Notes under the pieces: model-generated
Seen by the model: only the letters and a program-made list of their open reading frames with translations
Told to the model about the DNA's origin: nothing
The model's database searches: none
Source of the DNA: Caryophanales bacterium UBA5603
GTDB taxonomy: Bacteria > Bacillota_I > Bacilli_A > Izemoplasmatales > Hujiaoplasmataceae
DNA length: 64,000 nt
Assembly: GCA_002424815.1 (NCBI GenBank)
Contig: DILB01000002.1
Span: forward strand, 62,001 to 126,000
Reading direction: 5' to 3'
Position numbers and translations under genes: made by a program
Shown: positions 26,597 through 35,048 of the stretch, piece by piece
Position numbering within the stretch: position 1 is the stretch's first letter
Layout: each line of letters opens with the position of its first letter

Positions 26597-27036
26597 AAAA
26601 ATATATTTCTTTAGCTGTATCTTTGATATTAACAATTTTGATTTGGTCCATGTCAATTCAAAGCGGAGATACCTCCGGCTCATTGAGTTATGAAATTACA
26701 TTAAATGCGAGTAGAATATTGAACATGGTTTTTCCTAGTTGGATGATAAATTTAGATGTTCTTCATATTGTCGTCAGAAAAACTGCTCATGTGGTTGAAT
26801 ATGCATTGCTCACAATTTGTTATATTTATACAATTAGAGGATTTAAAATAAAGACAATTTGGGTTATTCCTATTGGATTATTAGTTTCGATAATTGATGA
26901 AAGTTTGCAAATGCTCGCAGATAACCGAGGTCCATCACTGATTGATGCATTCGGTTTCAATTTTACTGGCATTTTAACCGGGTACTTAATTGTTTTATTA
27001 ATGATTAAAATTAAGAAAAAAGATTACGTCTCATAA
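26593..27036 (+). CDS. VanZ-family membrane protein
   Basis: 147 aa with four hydrophobic segments. V-R-K-T-A-H-V-V-E-Y-A-L-L and D-E-S-L-Q-M-L-A-D-N-R-G-P-S-L-I-D are the VanZ family signatures. VanZ itself gives low-level teicoplanin resistance, but most members have no known role. Its start overlaps the uvrB stop by 4 bases, so it is co-expressed with a repair gene; whether that matters is unclear. Confidence 0.88.
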   Translation: MKKYISLAVSLILTILIWSMSIQSGDTSGSLSYEITLNASRILNMVFPSWMINLDVLHIVVRKTAHVVEYALLTICYIYTIRGFKIKTIWVIPIGLLVSIIDESLQMLADNRGPSLIDAFGFNFTGILTGYLIVLLMIKIKKKDYVS

Positions 27037-27052
27037 GAGACGTTTTATTTTT
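27026..27052 (+). terminator. Terminator after the VanZ-like gene
   Basis: ACGTCTC / GAGACGT stem with a 4-nt loop holding the end of the stop codon, then a T-rich tract. Confidence 0.8.
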
Positions 27053-27073
27053 TAAAAAAAATATTAAAAAAAC

Positions 27074-27116
27074 ACTTGCATTTTTTAAAATAAATTAATA
27101 TAATTAAGGTGCAAGT
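27074..27116 (+). promoter_or_regulatory. Promoter flanked by a 7-bp inverted repeat
   Basis: TTGCAT (27076-27081), a 17-nt spacer and TATAAT (27099-27104). ACTTGCA at 27074-27080 and its reverse complement TGCAAGT at 27110-27116 bracket the promoter. They could be half-operators or a leader stem. The leader to the next gene is long, about 145 nt, and AT-rich. Confidence 0.55.
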
Positions 27117-27254
27117 TAATAAAATTAATAAAAAAATCATTAAAGTTAATTAAAATCAAAATCAAAATGGTAATATTGCATAAATAATTACTTAAATAAG
27201 ATCTGTTTGTGGATCCTTGAAAAAAACCATAGTTGATATAAAGGAGAGTTTAAA

Positions 27255-27494
27255 ATGTTTAAAAATTTCAGTTTTAAAAAACGAGTTGCCTTCATACTTG
27301 AGATGTTAAGACGTCATACGAATTATCCGAAACTAGAAAATGCACAAAGATATGATTTTAACTCCCAAATGTGTACCTGTTATATAGGTAATGACATACC
27401 ATCCTGGATGTCAAAATGGTGTGAGTGTTATATGATGGGCAACCGACATGCGTATGAATTTTATAGCATTCAAGAAAATATGATAAGAATTTAA
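27255..27494 (+). CDS. Small cysteine-containing protein, unknown
   Basis: 79 aa, not recognised. It is supported by AAAGGAGAG before the ATG, a near-consensus promoter upstream and ordinary codon use. The first 20 residues are basic. The middle has C-T-C-Y (residues about 41-44) and W-C-E-C-Y (about 57-61), a pair of C-x-C motifs that could bind a metal. There is no signal peptide or membrane segment. It appears to be its own transcription unit. Confidence 0.6.
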   Translation: MFKNFSFKKRVAFILEMLRRHTNYPKLENAQRYDFNSQMCTCYIGNDIPSWMSKWCECYMMGNRHAYEFYSIQENMIRI

Positions 27495-27508
27495 TAATCT
27501 AATTTTTC

Positions 27509-27537
27509 TTGCAATCTCTATCAAAAATCAATATTAT
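27509..27537 (+). promoter_or_regulatory. Promoter of the DUF2089/SHOCT operon
   Basis: TTGCAA (27509-27514), a 17-nt spacer and TATTAT (27532-27537), about 43 nt before the next start. Confidence 0.6.
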
Positions 27538-27580
27538 TATATTATGGTTTAATAAATAAAAAGTTAATGGAGAAATAATT

Positions 27581-27928
27581 ATGGATAATCAAATATTGCT
27601 TCAATTATCAAATAAGGAAGTTAGTAGAAGAAAGGCCTATAAAACACTTTTCCCAAAAGTACATATTTCCAAACAGAAACGAGCACATTTTGTAAAACTT
27701 AATATCGTTGTTCCCGATGAAAAAGGAGTTTCTCGATTCTTAGCATTTTTATTTTTTATGCCGATGCCATTATTTATCGTTCGATTTGGTCTACGTTTTA
27801 TGAAAGATAACATGTCAGAGGATTTTCCAATGTCGAAAAAAGATTTACTTCGTATGATTTCAATTAAAGGAATAAAAATAGATATAAAAACCCAAACGGG
27901 TGAAAAAATCTATATTAAAACAATATAA
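27581..27928 (+). CDS. Small protein resembling the C-terminal domain of SHOCT/YvlB-like proteins
   Basis: 115 aa. The order of motifs from about residue 35 on matches the protein encoded at 28436: a beta strand with F-V-K-L-N-I, a proline-containing helix, then G-I-K-I-D-I-K-T-Q-T-G-E-K-I-Y-I at the end. The two are likely paralogous domains, but this one has a hydrophobic middle (F-L-A-F-L-F-F-M-P-M-P-L-F-I-V) that could touch the membrane. TGGAGAAA precedes the ATG. It is the first gene of an operon with DUF2089 and SHOCT-like proteins. Function unknown. Confidence 0.6.
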   Translation: MDNQILLQLSNKEVSRRKAYKTLFPKVHISKQKRAHFVKLNIVVPDEKGVSRFLAFLFFMPMPLFIVRFGLRFMKDNMSEDFPMSKKDLLRMISIKGIKIDIKTQTGEKIYIKTI

Positions 27929-27944
27929 TAAGGAGGAACAAGAA

Positions 27945-28418
27945 ATGACTAATAAGAAAATATTATCAAAGGATGGATTCACCTTCATTAAAGACATCAC
28001 AAAAACTCAAGCAAAATACCCCGTACTTTCTGAATGTCCTGTATGCCATCATGATCTGCATGTCACTAAATTAGAATGTGAACATTGCAGTACGGTTTTA
28101 GAAGGTTCATTCACACTTTCAAAATTCAACTATCTTGATACTGAAAAGCTATATTTTATTGAAATATTTGTTAAAAATCGAGGGAATATCAAAGCCATCG
28201 AAAAAGAAATGAATTTGAGTTACCCGACCATAAAAAAAATGTTAGATGAAGTCATAACTGTCTTAGGGTATAATCCGGAAGGTTCTGAAGAAACACCTTC
28301 ACAACCACTGCCTCCACCCAACATCAAATCTAAATTAAACCGAACCGAAGTATTAGACAAACTTGAAAAAGGCGAAATTACAGTCGCTGAAGCAATTGAA
28401 ACTTTAGGAAAATTATAA
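27945..28418 (+). CDS. DUF2089 zinc-ribbon/HTH protein
   Basis: 157 aa from the ATG at 27945, which follows AAGGAGGAACAAG; the frame is open further upstream but without a ribosome site. C-P-V-C and C-E-H-C form a zinc ribbon at about residues 30-52, followed by a helix-turn-helix (G-N-I-K-A-I-E-K-E-M-N-L-S-Y-P-T-I-K-K-M) and a C-terminal SHOCT-like helix pair. DUF2089 proteins are usually annotated as transcriptional regulators. It probably controls this operon (inference). Confidence 0.85.
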   Translation: MTNKKILSKDGFTFIKDITKTQAKYPVLSECPVCHHDLHVTKLECEHCSTVLEGSFTLSKFNYLDTEKLYFIEIFVKNRGNIKAIEKEMNLSYPTIKKMLDEVITVLGYNPEGSEETPSQPLPPPNIKSKLNRTEVLDKLEKGEITVAEAIETLGKL

Positions 28419-28435
28419 AAAGGAGAATTTATATC

Positions 28436-28822
28436 ATGGCAAAAGATGAATTGAAACAAGAAAGAATGAAAATTTTAGATTTATTATCTAAAGGGATTAT
28501 TTCCGCTGAAGATGCTGAAAAGTTGTTATCCGCAATGAGTAATCAAGAAGAACCCGAACAACAAGTCATTATAAATCCGAAAAAATCACAATTTAGAATG
28601 TTAAAGATTTTAGTGGATTCAGCAGATGGTGATAATGTCAAAATTGAATTACCAATCGAGTTTGCAAAGTTGCTTAAATCGAGTAAAATTAACATGGGAA
28701 AACTAGATGATCTTGATGTCGATGTTGACGCCATCATTCAATTGGTTAACTCTGGAGCTATTGGTGAAATAGTTAACATCACATCCGCTGATGGAGATAT
28801 TGTAAAAATACTAGTTGAATAA
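28436..28822 (+). CDS. SHOCT-like/YvlB-type protein
   Basis: 128 aa. The first 40 residues are a SHOCT-like helical hairpin (R-M-K-I-L-D-L-L-S-K-G-I-I-S-A-E-D-A-E-K-L-L). Residues 55-128 form a small alpha/beta domain ending D-G-D-I-V-K-I-L-V-E, as in YvlB/LiaX-type envelope-stress proteins. Operon partners are DUF2089 17 nt upstream and an MFS exporter 18 nt downstream. Established relatives respond to cell-envelope stress in Bacillota; the role here is inferred. Confidence 0.72.
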   Translation: MAKDELKQERMKILDLLSKGIISAEDAEKLLSAMSNQEEPEQQVIINPKKSQFRMLKILVDSADGDNVKIELPIEFAKLLKSSKINMGKLDDLDVDVDAIIQLVNSGAIGEIVNITSADGDIVKILVE

Positions 28823-28840
28823 CAGAAATCGGAGATTACT

Positions 28841-30181
28841 ATGGACTCAGAGACACAGTACAAGATAACACCTAAAATCAATGTTTTTAAAAACCAAAAT
28901 TATTCACTTTTGTTTTGGGGAGTATTCGTTTCCAACGTTGCTCATATCATTTTTAATTTTGCAATCAGTCTTTACATACTTGAGTTATCTGCACCGGCAT
29001 ACGGACAAGATAATGCCGCAATGATTCAAGCAATGTATCTGGCTTTATCAGGATTTGTTTTAGTCTTTTTAATGCCCTTTGGTGGGGTCCTAGCTGATAA
29101 ACTAAACAAGGTAAGGACGATGTATCTCACGGATTTTATACGTGGATCAGTCATTATTATTATTGGGATTATATTAATTTTTGATATATCAGTTCTTAAT
29201 AAGATTATTTTATTATTTATTATGAATCTAATTTTAAGTATCAATGCTGCTTTCTTTAGTCCGGCATCCTCCTCATTATTAAGGTTTGTTGTTAGTGATG
29301 AAGAATTACAACCTGCAGCATCTCTATTGCAAGGGTCCCATAATTTTCAAGCAATCATTGGTTTGATTTTAGGCGGGATTTTATATTCAATTTTAGGTAT
29401 AGTTTGGATTTTTATTATTAATGGCGTCGGATATTTAATATCAGCATTTACTGAGATGTTTATCAGATACGATCACCATCAACATTCTTCAACTGACCGT
29501 TTAACGTTAAAAATAATGCTTGCAGATATAGTGGATGGGACGAAATATTTATTTAAACAAAGAGCTATTGTTGCGATTATGATGATGGCACTCTCATTGA
29601 ACTTCTTTTTAAGCCCAGTTTTTAGCAACGCTTTACCGATATTTGTTAAATTTAAATTTGCATATGAAGAAAGTTATTTATTTATGAATTTTATGACCCC
29701 AGAAAATTGGTACTCTATCATTTCAGTTTCGTTATCAGTGGCTGCAATTATAATGGCGTTAATACTTTCGAGGTCAGCGACGAAAGAAAAATATGGAAAG
29801 GATTTGAAGAAAGCTTTAGTGGGTTTTGTAGCTCCTCTTGCAGTGATTAGTATAACAATGATTTTATATTATGCAGATCGCGTTCAAATCAATGTTGTAT
29901 TAATTATTCTCATTTCAATGATGTTTCTCATCGGGTTAGCCTCTGTTGCATTTAATATTCCAACTTCTTTAATTATGCAACGAAAGATTGAAAGAAACAT
30001 GCTTGGTAAAATTTCATCAGTATCATCAGTCCTTTCACAAGCATTAATTCCTATTTCTTCACTTGTTGCTGGGCTATTAATCTCACAAATCAATGTAACA
30101 GCACTCTATTTATTTTGTTTGATAGGCATGATAGTTATCACGACATTATATGTCTTTAGTAAAGCTGCTAACGAAATTTAA
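28841..30181 (+). CDS. MFS transporter, putative drug exporter
   Basis: 446 aa with about 12 hydrophobic segments. The start region N-Y-S-L-L-F-W-G-V-F-V-S-N and the loop 2-3 motif P-F-G-G-V-L-A-D-K-L-N-K match MFS efflux proteins of the MefA/BcrA-like subgroup. The substrate cannot be predicted. It is the last gene of the DUF2089 operon, which suggests that its expression follows the same stress signal. Confidence 0.85.
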   Translation: MDSETQYKITPKINVFKNQNYSLLFWGVFVSNVAHIIFNFAISLYILELSAPAYGQDNAAMIQAMYLALSGFVLVFLMPFGGVLADKLNKVRTMYLTDFIRGSVIIIIGIILIFDISVLNKIILLFIMNLILSINAAFFSPASSSLLRFVVSDEELQPAASLLQGSHNFQAIIGLILGGILYSILGIVWIFIINGVGYLISAFTEMFIRYDHHQHSSTDRLTLKIMLADIVDGTKYLFKQRAIVAIMMMALSLNFFLSPVFSNALPIFVKFKFAYEESYLFMNFMTPENWYSIISVSLSVAAIIMALILSRSATKEKYGKDLKKALVGFVAPLAVISITMILYYADRVQINVVLIILISMMFLIGLASVAFNIPTSLIMQRKIERNMLGKISSVSSVLSQALIPISSLVAGLLISQINVTALYLFCLIGMIVITTLYVFSKAANEI

Positions 30182-30188
30182 ACATTAT

Positions 30189-30215
30189 GGCTTATGATTA
30201 TTCGTAAGCCTTTTT
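30189..30215 (+). terminator. Terminator after the MFS gene
   Basis: A 9-bp stem with one G-T pair (GGCTTATGA / TCGTAAGCC), a 4-nt loop and five T. Confidence 0.8.
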
Positions 30216-30258
30216 CATCGTTTTTAAAGCCTAAAGTGTGCTATCTTTTCCGAAATTA

Positions 30259-30267
30259 TGGTATAAT
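30259..30267 (+). promoter_or_regulatory. Extended -10 promoter of the RlmD-type gene
   Basis: TGGTATAAT, with TATAAT at 30262-30267. No clear -35. The leader is about 60 nt. Confidence 0.5.
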
Positions 30268-30335
30268 ATAAAAGACGGCTAAAAAACCCGATTTTTTTAC
30301 GGAGAGATTGTTTAGCACGAAAGGATGTGGAACGA

Positions 30336-31688
30336 GTGGATGATATGAAACCTGCAAACGAAATTGTTGTTGCTATTGATTTGACACATGATGCACTCGG
30401 TGTCTGCAAACTTGAAAATGGCTTCATGATTTTTGTAGAGGGCTTACTTAAAGGCGAGCGAGCTGAAATCGTCATTACAGAAACTAAGAAAAATTATGGT
30501 TTTGGCAAAATCGTCAATCTACTCGAAAAAAGTCCCTATCGTGTTACGCCCAAATGTAAACATTACGAATTGTGCGGCGGTTGCAGTCTTATGCATATGG
30601 ATTACGACCTTCAACTATCGTTTAAAAAATATCGTGTTGAAACGACTTTAAAACGAATAGGATTAAATAATGTTCTTGTCAATGATATGATTGGCATGAA
30701 CAACCCCTATTATTATCGAAATAAAGTAGAGGTAAAATTTAGACAGGGTGAAAAAGGAATTGAAGCCGGATTTTTTCAATCTAAAAGTCATAATTTAGTT
30801 AATTTAGATGAATGTCATATTATGCCCAAGAAGTTATTCGAACTTCTCGTGTTAGTTAAAAATATTGCTAATGAATTGCAGATTAAAGCATACGATGAAG
30901 AAACTAAAACGGGGATATTTAAGTCAGCTGTACTTCGCGAATCATATAAAACGAAACAAGTTACAATTCTTTTTCACCTTCCAGAAAAAAGTTCTTTCCC
31001 AGTTTCTGAGTTGTTCGTAAAAAAGATACTAGCTAAAATTCCAGAAATTGCTTCTATTGCATATTCTCAAACAAACGAAGATGGCATGTATATCAATGAT
31101 GATGTCCATATTCTTTACGGAGAAGAAGGTATTATCGATAGTATTGATGGTATGGATTTTTGGATTGGTCATCGTTCGTTCTTTCAAACGAATCCAATTC
31201 AAACAGAAAAACTCTATCGTAAAGCCCTTGAATATGCAAATTTAACAGGTAAAGAAAAAGTAATTGATGCCTATTGTGGCATCGGCACTATTAGCCTTGT
31301 TGCTGCCAAAAAAGCTTATAAAGTTTTCGGTATTGAAGTAGTAAAACCTGCAATTTTGGATGCTCGTAAAAACGCAGAAATTAACCACTTAAAAAATGTA
31401 TTCTTTGAAGTCGGAGAAGCAGAAACAGTTATTCAAAAATGGAAAAAATTTAAATTTGATGTCATTTTTGTTGATCCTCCTCGAAGAGGGTGTGATAAGG
31501 CCTTACTTGATGCAATTATTGGTATGAAAATTCCTAAAATTGTATATGTATCTTGTGATCCTGGAACACTAGCTCGTGATTTGAAAATACTATCTGATGG
31601 TGGATATAGTATTTTAGAAGTAACCCCCTTTGATATGTTTCCTCAAGGAGTCCACGTCGAGTCAGTTACATTACTTTCATTAAAATAA
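30336..31688 (+). CDS. rlmD: 23S rRNA (uracil-C5)-methyltransferase, RlmD/RlmCD type
   Basis: 450 aa from the GTG at 30336. In-frame alternatives are GTG 30327 and ATG 30345. 30336 has AGGAT nine bases upstream, in the same layout as the CBS gene at 53973. An N-terminal TRAM domain is followed by the 4Fe-4S cysteines C-K-H-Y-E-L-C-G-G-C, SAM motif D-A-Y-C-G-I-G-T, the catalytic region V-S-C-D-P-G-T-L and D-P-P-R-R-G. It makes 5-methyluridine in 23S rRNA. tRNA modification by a TrmA-like relative is less likely, since TrmA lacks the cluster. Confidence 0.92.
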   Translation: MDDMKPANEIVVAIDLTHDALGVCKLENGFMIFVEGLLKGERAEIVITETKKNYGFGKIVNLLEKSPYRVTPKCKHYELCGGCSLMHMDYDLQLSFKKYRVETTLKRIGLNNVLVNDMIGMNNPYYYRNKVEVKFRQGEKGIEAGFFQSKSHNLVNLDECHIMPKKLFELLVLVKNIANELQIKAYDEETKTGIFKSAVLRESYKTKQVTILFHLPEKSSFPVSELFVKKILAKIPEIASIAYSQTNEDGMYINDDVHILYGEEGIIDSIDGMDFWIGHRSFFQTNPIQTEKLYRKALEYANLTGKEKVIDAYCGIGTISLVAAKKAYKVFGIEVVKPAILDARKNAEINHLKNVFFEVGEAETVIQKWKKFKFDVIFVDPPRRGCDKALLDAIIGMKIPKIVYVSCDPGTLARDLKILSDGGYSILEVTPFDMFPQGVHVESVTLLSLK

Positions 31689-31704
31689 AATTGATAATGA
31701 CACT

Positions 31705-31752
31705 AAGACCCATTTTCCTATCACTTTGACAGTGAGAGAGATGGGTCTTTTA
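31705..31752 (+). terminator. Terminator after the RlmD-type gene
   Basis: AAGACCCAT pairs with ATGGGTCTT, with a second small stem (CACT/AGTG) inside the loop, then TTTT. Confidence 0.75.
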
Positions 31753-32015
31753 ATATCGTAATGCATCTATATGGAAATTTATATCAATGAAGATATATTT
31801 TGACATAATTATTAAATTCAATCGATCTTAATCATGCAATAGAATCACCTTTATAAAAGATAAATTTTATTAAAGAGGAGTATTCCAATAATTTGGAATG
31901 GATTTATTACATCGATTTATTTATAATAAAATATGATTTTTTCTTGCAATATTATGATTTATCAGTTAATGTATTGATGGAAATTAATAATTAATTACAC
32001 GCTGGAGGAAATCGT
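31753..32015. other. AT-rich intergenic stretch with a short palindrome
   Basis: No gene is supported here. A palindrome ATTCCAA-N4-TTGGAAT lies at 31882-31899 without a T run and could be a regulator site. A TTGACA at about 31800 has no matching -10 at normal spacing. The promoter of the following operon is not clear. Confidence 0.4.
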
Positions 32016-32870
32016 ATGGAACATATTGCTTGGATAGGAACTGGAGTGATGGGAAAGCCCATGGCTATGCATCTTCGAAACGCAGGATATCCAGTAAAAG
32101 CATATAATAGAACATTTTCAAAAACACAAGCCTTAGAGCCAGAAATCATAGCTTGTTCTTCAATATATGACTGTGTCAAGGATGCTGATATTGTATTTTC
32201 AATAGTAGGTTTTCCTAATGATGTTAAAGAAGTATATTCGGAAGTATTCAAGCACGCAAAAAAAGGGGCGATTTTGATTGATATGACGACGTCATCCCCT
32301 TTATTAGCAAAAGAACTATCAATTCAGGCGAATGCTCTTGGATACATGATGCTTGATGCGCCCGTAACCGGTGGTGATATTGGGGCTATCAATGCATCAT
32401 TATCGATTATGGTCGGTGGAAACATCAATGCTTACGATAAAATTCTTCCTCTTTTCAATTTATTGGGAAAAAGAATTACATATATGGGCGAATCAGGGAA
32501 TGGACAACACGCAAAATTGGCTAATCAAATCGTTATAGCTGGAAATATTGCGGCAATTGCTGAATCCTTGCTATATACGAAAAATAAGAATCTAGATCAA
32601 AATTCCATGCTTTCGGTTATTACTGGAGGTTCTGCAGCTTCTTGGCAAGCTCAAGTAAATGGGGCAAAAATGATATCGGGTGATTATAATCCTGGCTTCT
32701 TCATTAAACATTTTTTAAAGGATCTTAAATTGATTATTGAAGAAAAAGAACGATTAAAATTAGATGTTGTAGAACGGATTGAAAAAATATATCAATGGTT
32801 ATCTGATGAGGGAATGAATGAATATGGAACCCAAGCCATCATTGAATACTATCTTCGAAACAATCGATAG
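32016..32870 (+). CDS. NAD(P)-dependent beta-hydroxyacid dehydrogenase
   Basis: 284 aa. The Rossmann start G-T-G-V-M-G-K-P-M-A (residues 8-17), the substrate loop D-A-P-V-T-G-G-D-I-G-A (about 116-126) and the catalytic lysine in H-A-K-L-A-N-Q-I identify the 3-hydroxyisobutyrate/tartronate-semialdehyde reductase family. It reduces or oxidises a 3-hydroxy acid in the cytosol. The exact substrate is not predictable. CTGGAGGAAAT precedes the ATG. It starts a tight three-gene unit with a GNAT protein and trxB. Confidence 0.87.
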   Translation: MEHIAWIGTGVMGKPMAMHLRNAGYPVKAYNRTFSKTQALEPEIIACSSIYDCVKDADIVFSIVGFPNDVKEVYSEVFKHAKKGAILIDMTTSSPLLAKELSIQANALGYMMLDAPVTGGDIGAINASLSIMVGGNINAYDKILPLFNLLGKRITYMGESGNGQHAKLANQIVIAGNIAAIAESLLYTKNKNLDQNSMLSVITGGSAASWQAQVNGAKMISGDYNPGFFIKHFLKDLKLIIEEKERLKLDVVERIEKIYQWLSDEGMNEYGTQAIIEYYLRNNR

Positions 32871-32881
32871 AAGGAGTCATC

Positions 32882-33763
32882 GTGATTGAAATAAAAAAAA
32901 CCAATAAAATCAATGTAGATATGGCTCAATCTATTCGCAGATTAGAATCGATTGTTTCTAAGCACGATCATTTACGATCCTCTATGTCTCTAGAATTTGG
33001 AATGAATCAGTTGAGCGATATGCCAAATACCTTTCTACTCTATGATGAAAATGATTTGATAAGTGTGATGACAATATTTATGCCAACATTAAAAACAGCA
33101 GAAATATATGCTATGACTCATCCTTCTTATCGTAAACTCGGTTATTTCAAAAAATTATATAATGAAGTTCTTAAAACTTTAAAACCCTATGTTCCGCTCG
33201 ATATTCTATTTATTTGTGAATCTCAATCTCGAGATGGATTAGCGTGTTTAAATAAACTTGGCGCCAGTTTTTCTTTTACAGAATATTCAATGCATTATAT
33301 AGCAACGCCTTCGAATATTCCGAAACTTGAACCGACTGATTTATGGGTTGGAAGAGCACTCCCGCTTGATTTAGAAGATTTAGTCGTTCTTTCTCAAAGA
33401 ATCTTTAATAATACCGAAGACGATGCACGAAGACTGATACATAAATCTATGTCTTCTGAGCACAAGATTCAATATCTTGCTTCATTGAATGGTATAATTG
33501 TGGGGATGGGAGCAGTTAGTCTTGAAAGCCCTTCTTGTTACATTGTTGGTATCGGAATTGATCCAGAATATAGAGGGAGAGGCTATGGAAAAACCCTCAT
33601 AAAAAAAATTATGATTGAACAAATCATGCAAGGGAACACAGATTTATTGATTGAGGTTGACAGTAATAACGATATTGCTTACCAAATTTATTTAAAAACT
33701 GGATTTACAATCAAGGTTGCTTTGGGTTATTATAAGAAAACATATGATCATTACAACGATTAA
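32882..33763 (+). CDS. GNAT acetyltransferase with two GNAT-like halves
   Basis: 293 aa from a GTG with AAGGAG upstream, 11 nt after the dehydrogenase. The N-terminal half (residues 1 to about 145) has the shape of a degenerate GNAT domain (A-E-I-Y-A-M-T-H-P-S-Y-R-K-L-G-Y). The C-terminal half has a full acetyl-CoA loop (G-I-D-P-E-Y-R-G-R-G-Y-G-K). Tandem GNATs of this size include mycothiol synthase-like proteins, but the substrate here is unknown. Confidence 0.82.
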   Translation: MIEIKKTNKINVDMAQSIRRLESIVSKHDHLRSSMSLEFGMNQLSDMPNTFLLYDENDLISVMTIFMPTLKTAEIYAMTHPSYRKLGYFKKLYNEVLKTLKPYVPLDILFICESQSRDGLACLNKLGASFSFTEYSMHYIATPSNIPKLEPTDLWVGRALPLDLEDLVVLSQRIFNNTEDDARRLIHKSMSSEHKIQYLASLNGIIVGMGAVSLESPSCYIVGIGIDPEYRGRGYGKTLIKKIMIEQIMQGNTDLLIEVDSNNDIAYQIYLKTGFTIKVALGYYKKTYDHYND

Positions 33764-33790
33764 TTACTTTAAAATATGGAGGAAAAATCT

Positions 33791-34699
33791 ATGGATAACG
33801 TATTAGATTTAGTTATTATTGGGGCAGGTCCGGCAGGGATTGCAGCTGCGATTTATGCTAGTCGTGCTATGATGAAATTTGTACTTCTGGAGCGTTTCCT
33901 TCCTGGGGGAGAAATTGCTAATTCATATGAAATCGATAACTACCCAGGCATTAAACACGTATCAGGGCTGGAATTAACTAATCGGATGGTTGAACACGCT
34001 GAAAGTTTGGGTGTTGAGTTTATCACTGACGAAGTGAAAGAACTAGATTTCGACAACGAAGTCAAAAAAGTCGTAACATATGCTACAACCTATTTTACAA
34101 AAACGATTATCATCGCTACTGGCGCAACATCAAAGAAATTAGATGCAAAGGGCTCAGAAGAATTTTTTGGAAAAGGGATATCCTATTGTGCTACTTGTGA
34201 TGGAGCTTTTTATCGTGATAAGAACACAGCAGTTATCGGTGGTGGCGATGTGGCTGTGGAAGATGCTATTTACCTATCAAGAATGTGTAATAAGGTGTAT
34301 TTAATTCATCGCCGAAATGAATTGCGTGCCGCAAAAATACTGCAAGACAAGCTTTTTTCTATTCCAAATATTGAAATAATTTGGGATTCCGTGGCTGTTG
34401 AAGTTGGTGGCGAAGATTTGGTTGAATATTTAAAAATAGAAAATAAATTATCAAAAAAAATTACTCAATTAGCTGTTGATGGTATCTTTGTTGCGGTTGG
34501 GATGAATCCTAATTCTCAAATGGTTATTGGTAAAGTCGCTTTAGCCGAAGGTGGATGGATTATAACCGATGAAGAATGCGAAACAAGTGTAAAAGGGGTA
34601 TTTGCAGCAGGAGACGTTCGTAAAAAATCGCTTCGTCAAGTTGTTACAGGCGTTTCTGATGGTGCAACTGCAGTTTATGGCTGTGAACGATATATTTAA
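33791..34699 (+). CDS. trxB: Thioredoxin reductase
   Basis: 302 aa from the ATG at 33791, which follows ATGGAGGAAAAATCT; an in-frame ATG 15 nt earlier is part of that ribosome site. FAD motif G-A-G-P-A-G (about residues 11-16), redox pair C-A-T-C-D-G, NADPH motif G-G-G-D-V-A and C-terminal F-A-A-G-D-V-R are all present. It keeps thioredoxin reduced with NADPH. It ends with a strong terminator. Confidence 0.94.
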   Translation: MDNVLDLVIIGAGPAGIAAAIYASRAMMKFVLLERFLPGGEIANSYEIDNYPGIKHVSGLELTNRMVEHAESLGVEFITDEVKELDFDNEVKKVVTYATTYFTKTIIIATGATSKKLDAKGSEEFFGKGISYCATCDGAFYRDKNTAVIGGGDVAVEDAIYLSRMCNKVYLIHRRNELRAAKILQDKLFSIPNIEIIWDSVAVEVGGEDLVEYLKIENKLSKKITQLAVDGIFVAVGMNPNSQMVIGKVALAEGGWIITDEECETSVKGVFAAGDVRKKSLRQVVTGVSDGATAVYGCERYI

Positions 34700-34731
34700 A
34701 TTTTATCCATTACATATATTCTATTCATACA

Positions 34732-34769
34732 AAAGTTCTTTAGATATTTTATTCTAGAGAACTTTTTTT
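34732..34769 (+). terminator. Terminator after trxB
   Basis: A 13-bp stem with one G-T pair (AAAGTTCTTTAGA / TCTAGAGAACTTT) followed by seven T. Confidence 0.9.
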
Positions 34770-34956
34770 CGAATCCATTTCAAATTAATTATTTCATAGA
34801 TGTAAAAAATTTGTAAATTTTATAATAAAATCTTATTCTATTTTATGTATAATAACAGATAAATAATCGCTAAATATAGGCATAATTAAGCTATTATAGA
34901 TTTCATATTTAAATAATTACTTGATGTTTATTTTTGCAGCTTCTAGCAGATAGATG

Positions 34957-34985
34957 TTGACAAAAAAATTAGTTGAGAGTATGAT
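34957..34985 (+). promoter_or_regulatory. Promoter of the fatty-acid synthesis operon
   Basis: TTGACA (34957-34962), a 17-nt spacer and TATGAT (34980-34985), about 64 nt before acpP. Confidence 0.78.
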
Positions 34986-35000
34986 ATTTGAGAGTGAAAC

Positions 35001-35013
35001 TTTGAAATTCAAA
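35001..35013 (+). promoter_or_regulatory. FabT-like operator
   Basis: TTTGA-AAT-TCAAA is an inverted repeat matching the known FabT (MarR-family) box TTTGAnnnTCAAA. A further half-site TTTGA lies at 34987-34991. It sits just after +1 of the acpP-led operon, as an operator would. No fabT gene is in the window, so the match is the only evidence. Confidence 0.5.
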
Positions 35014-35048
35014 CTAAATGTGTTTTCTCTCAGAAAGGACAAATTATT

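Larger units (their letters stand above)
34700..35048. other. Intergenic region holding a terminator, a promoter and a FabT-like box
   Basis: No gene is supported in these 349 nt. The first 70 nt hold the trxB terminator, the middle is very AT-rich with isolated TATAAT words but no -35 partners, and the last 100 nt hold the fatty-acid operon promoter and operator. Confidence 0.6.

Noticed and set aside
31872..31936. 12-codon frame after AAAGAGGAG
   Set aside because: The ribosome-like site is 17 nt from the ATG and the frame is too short to support.
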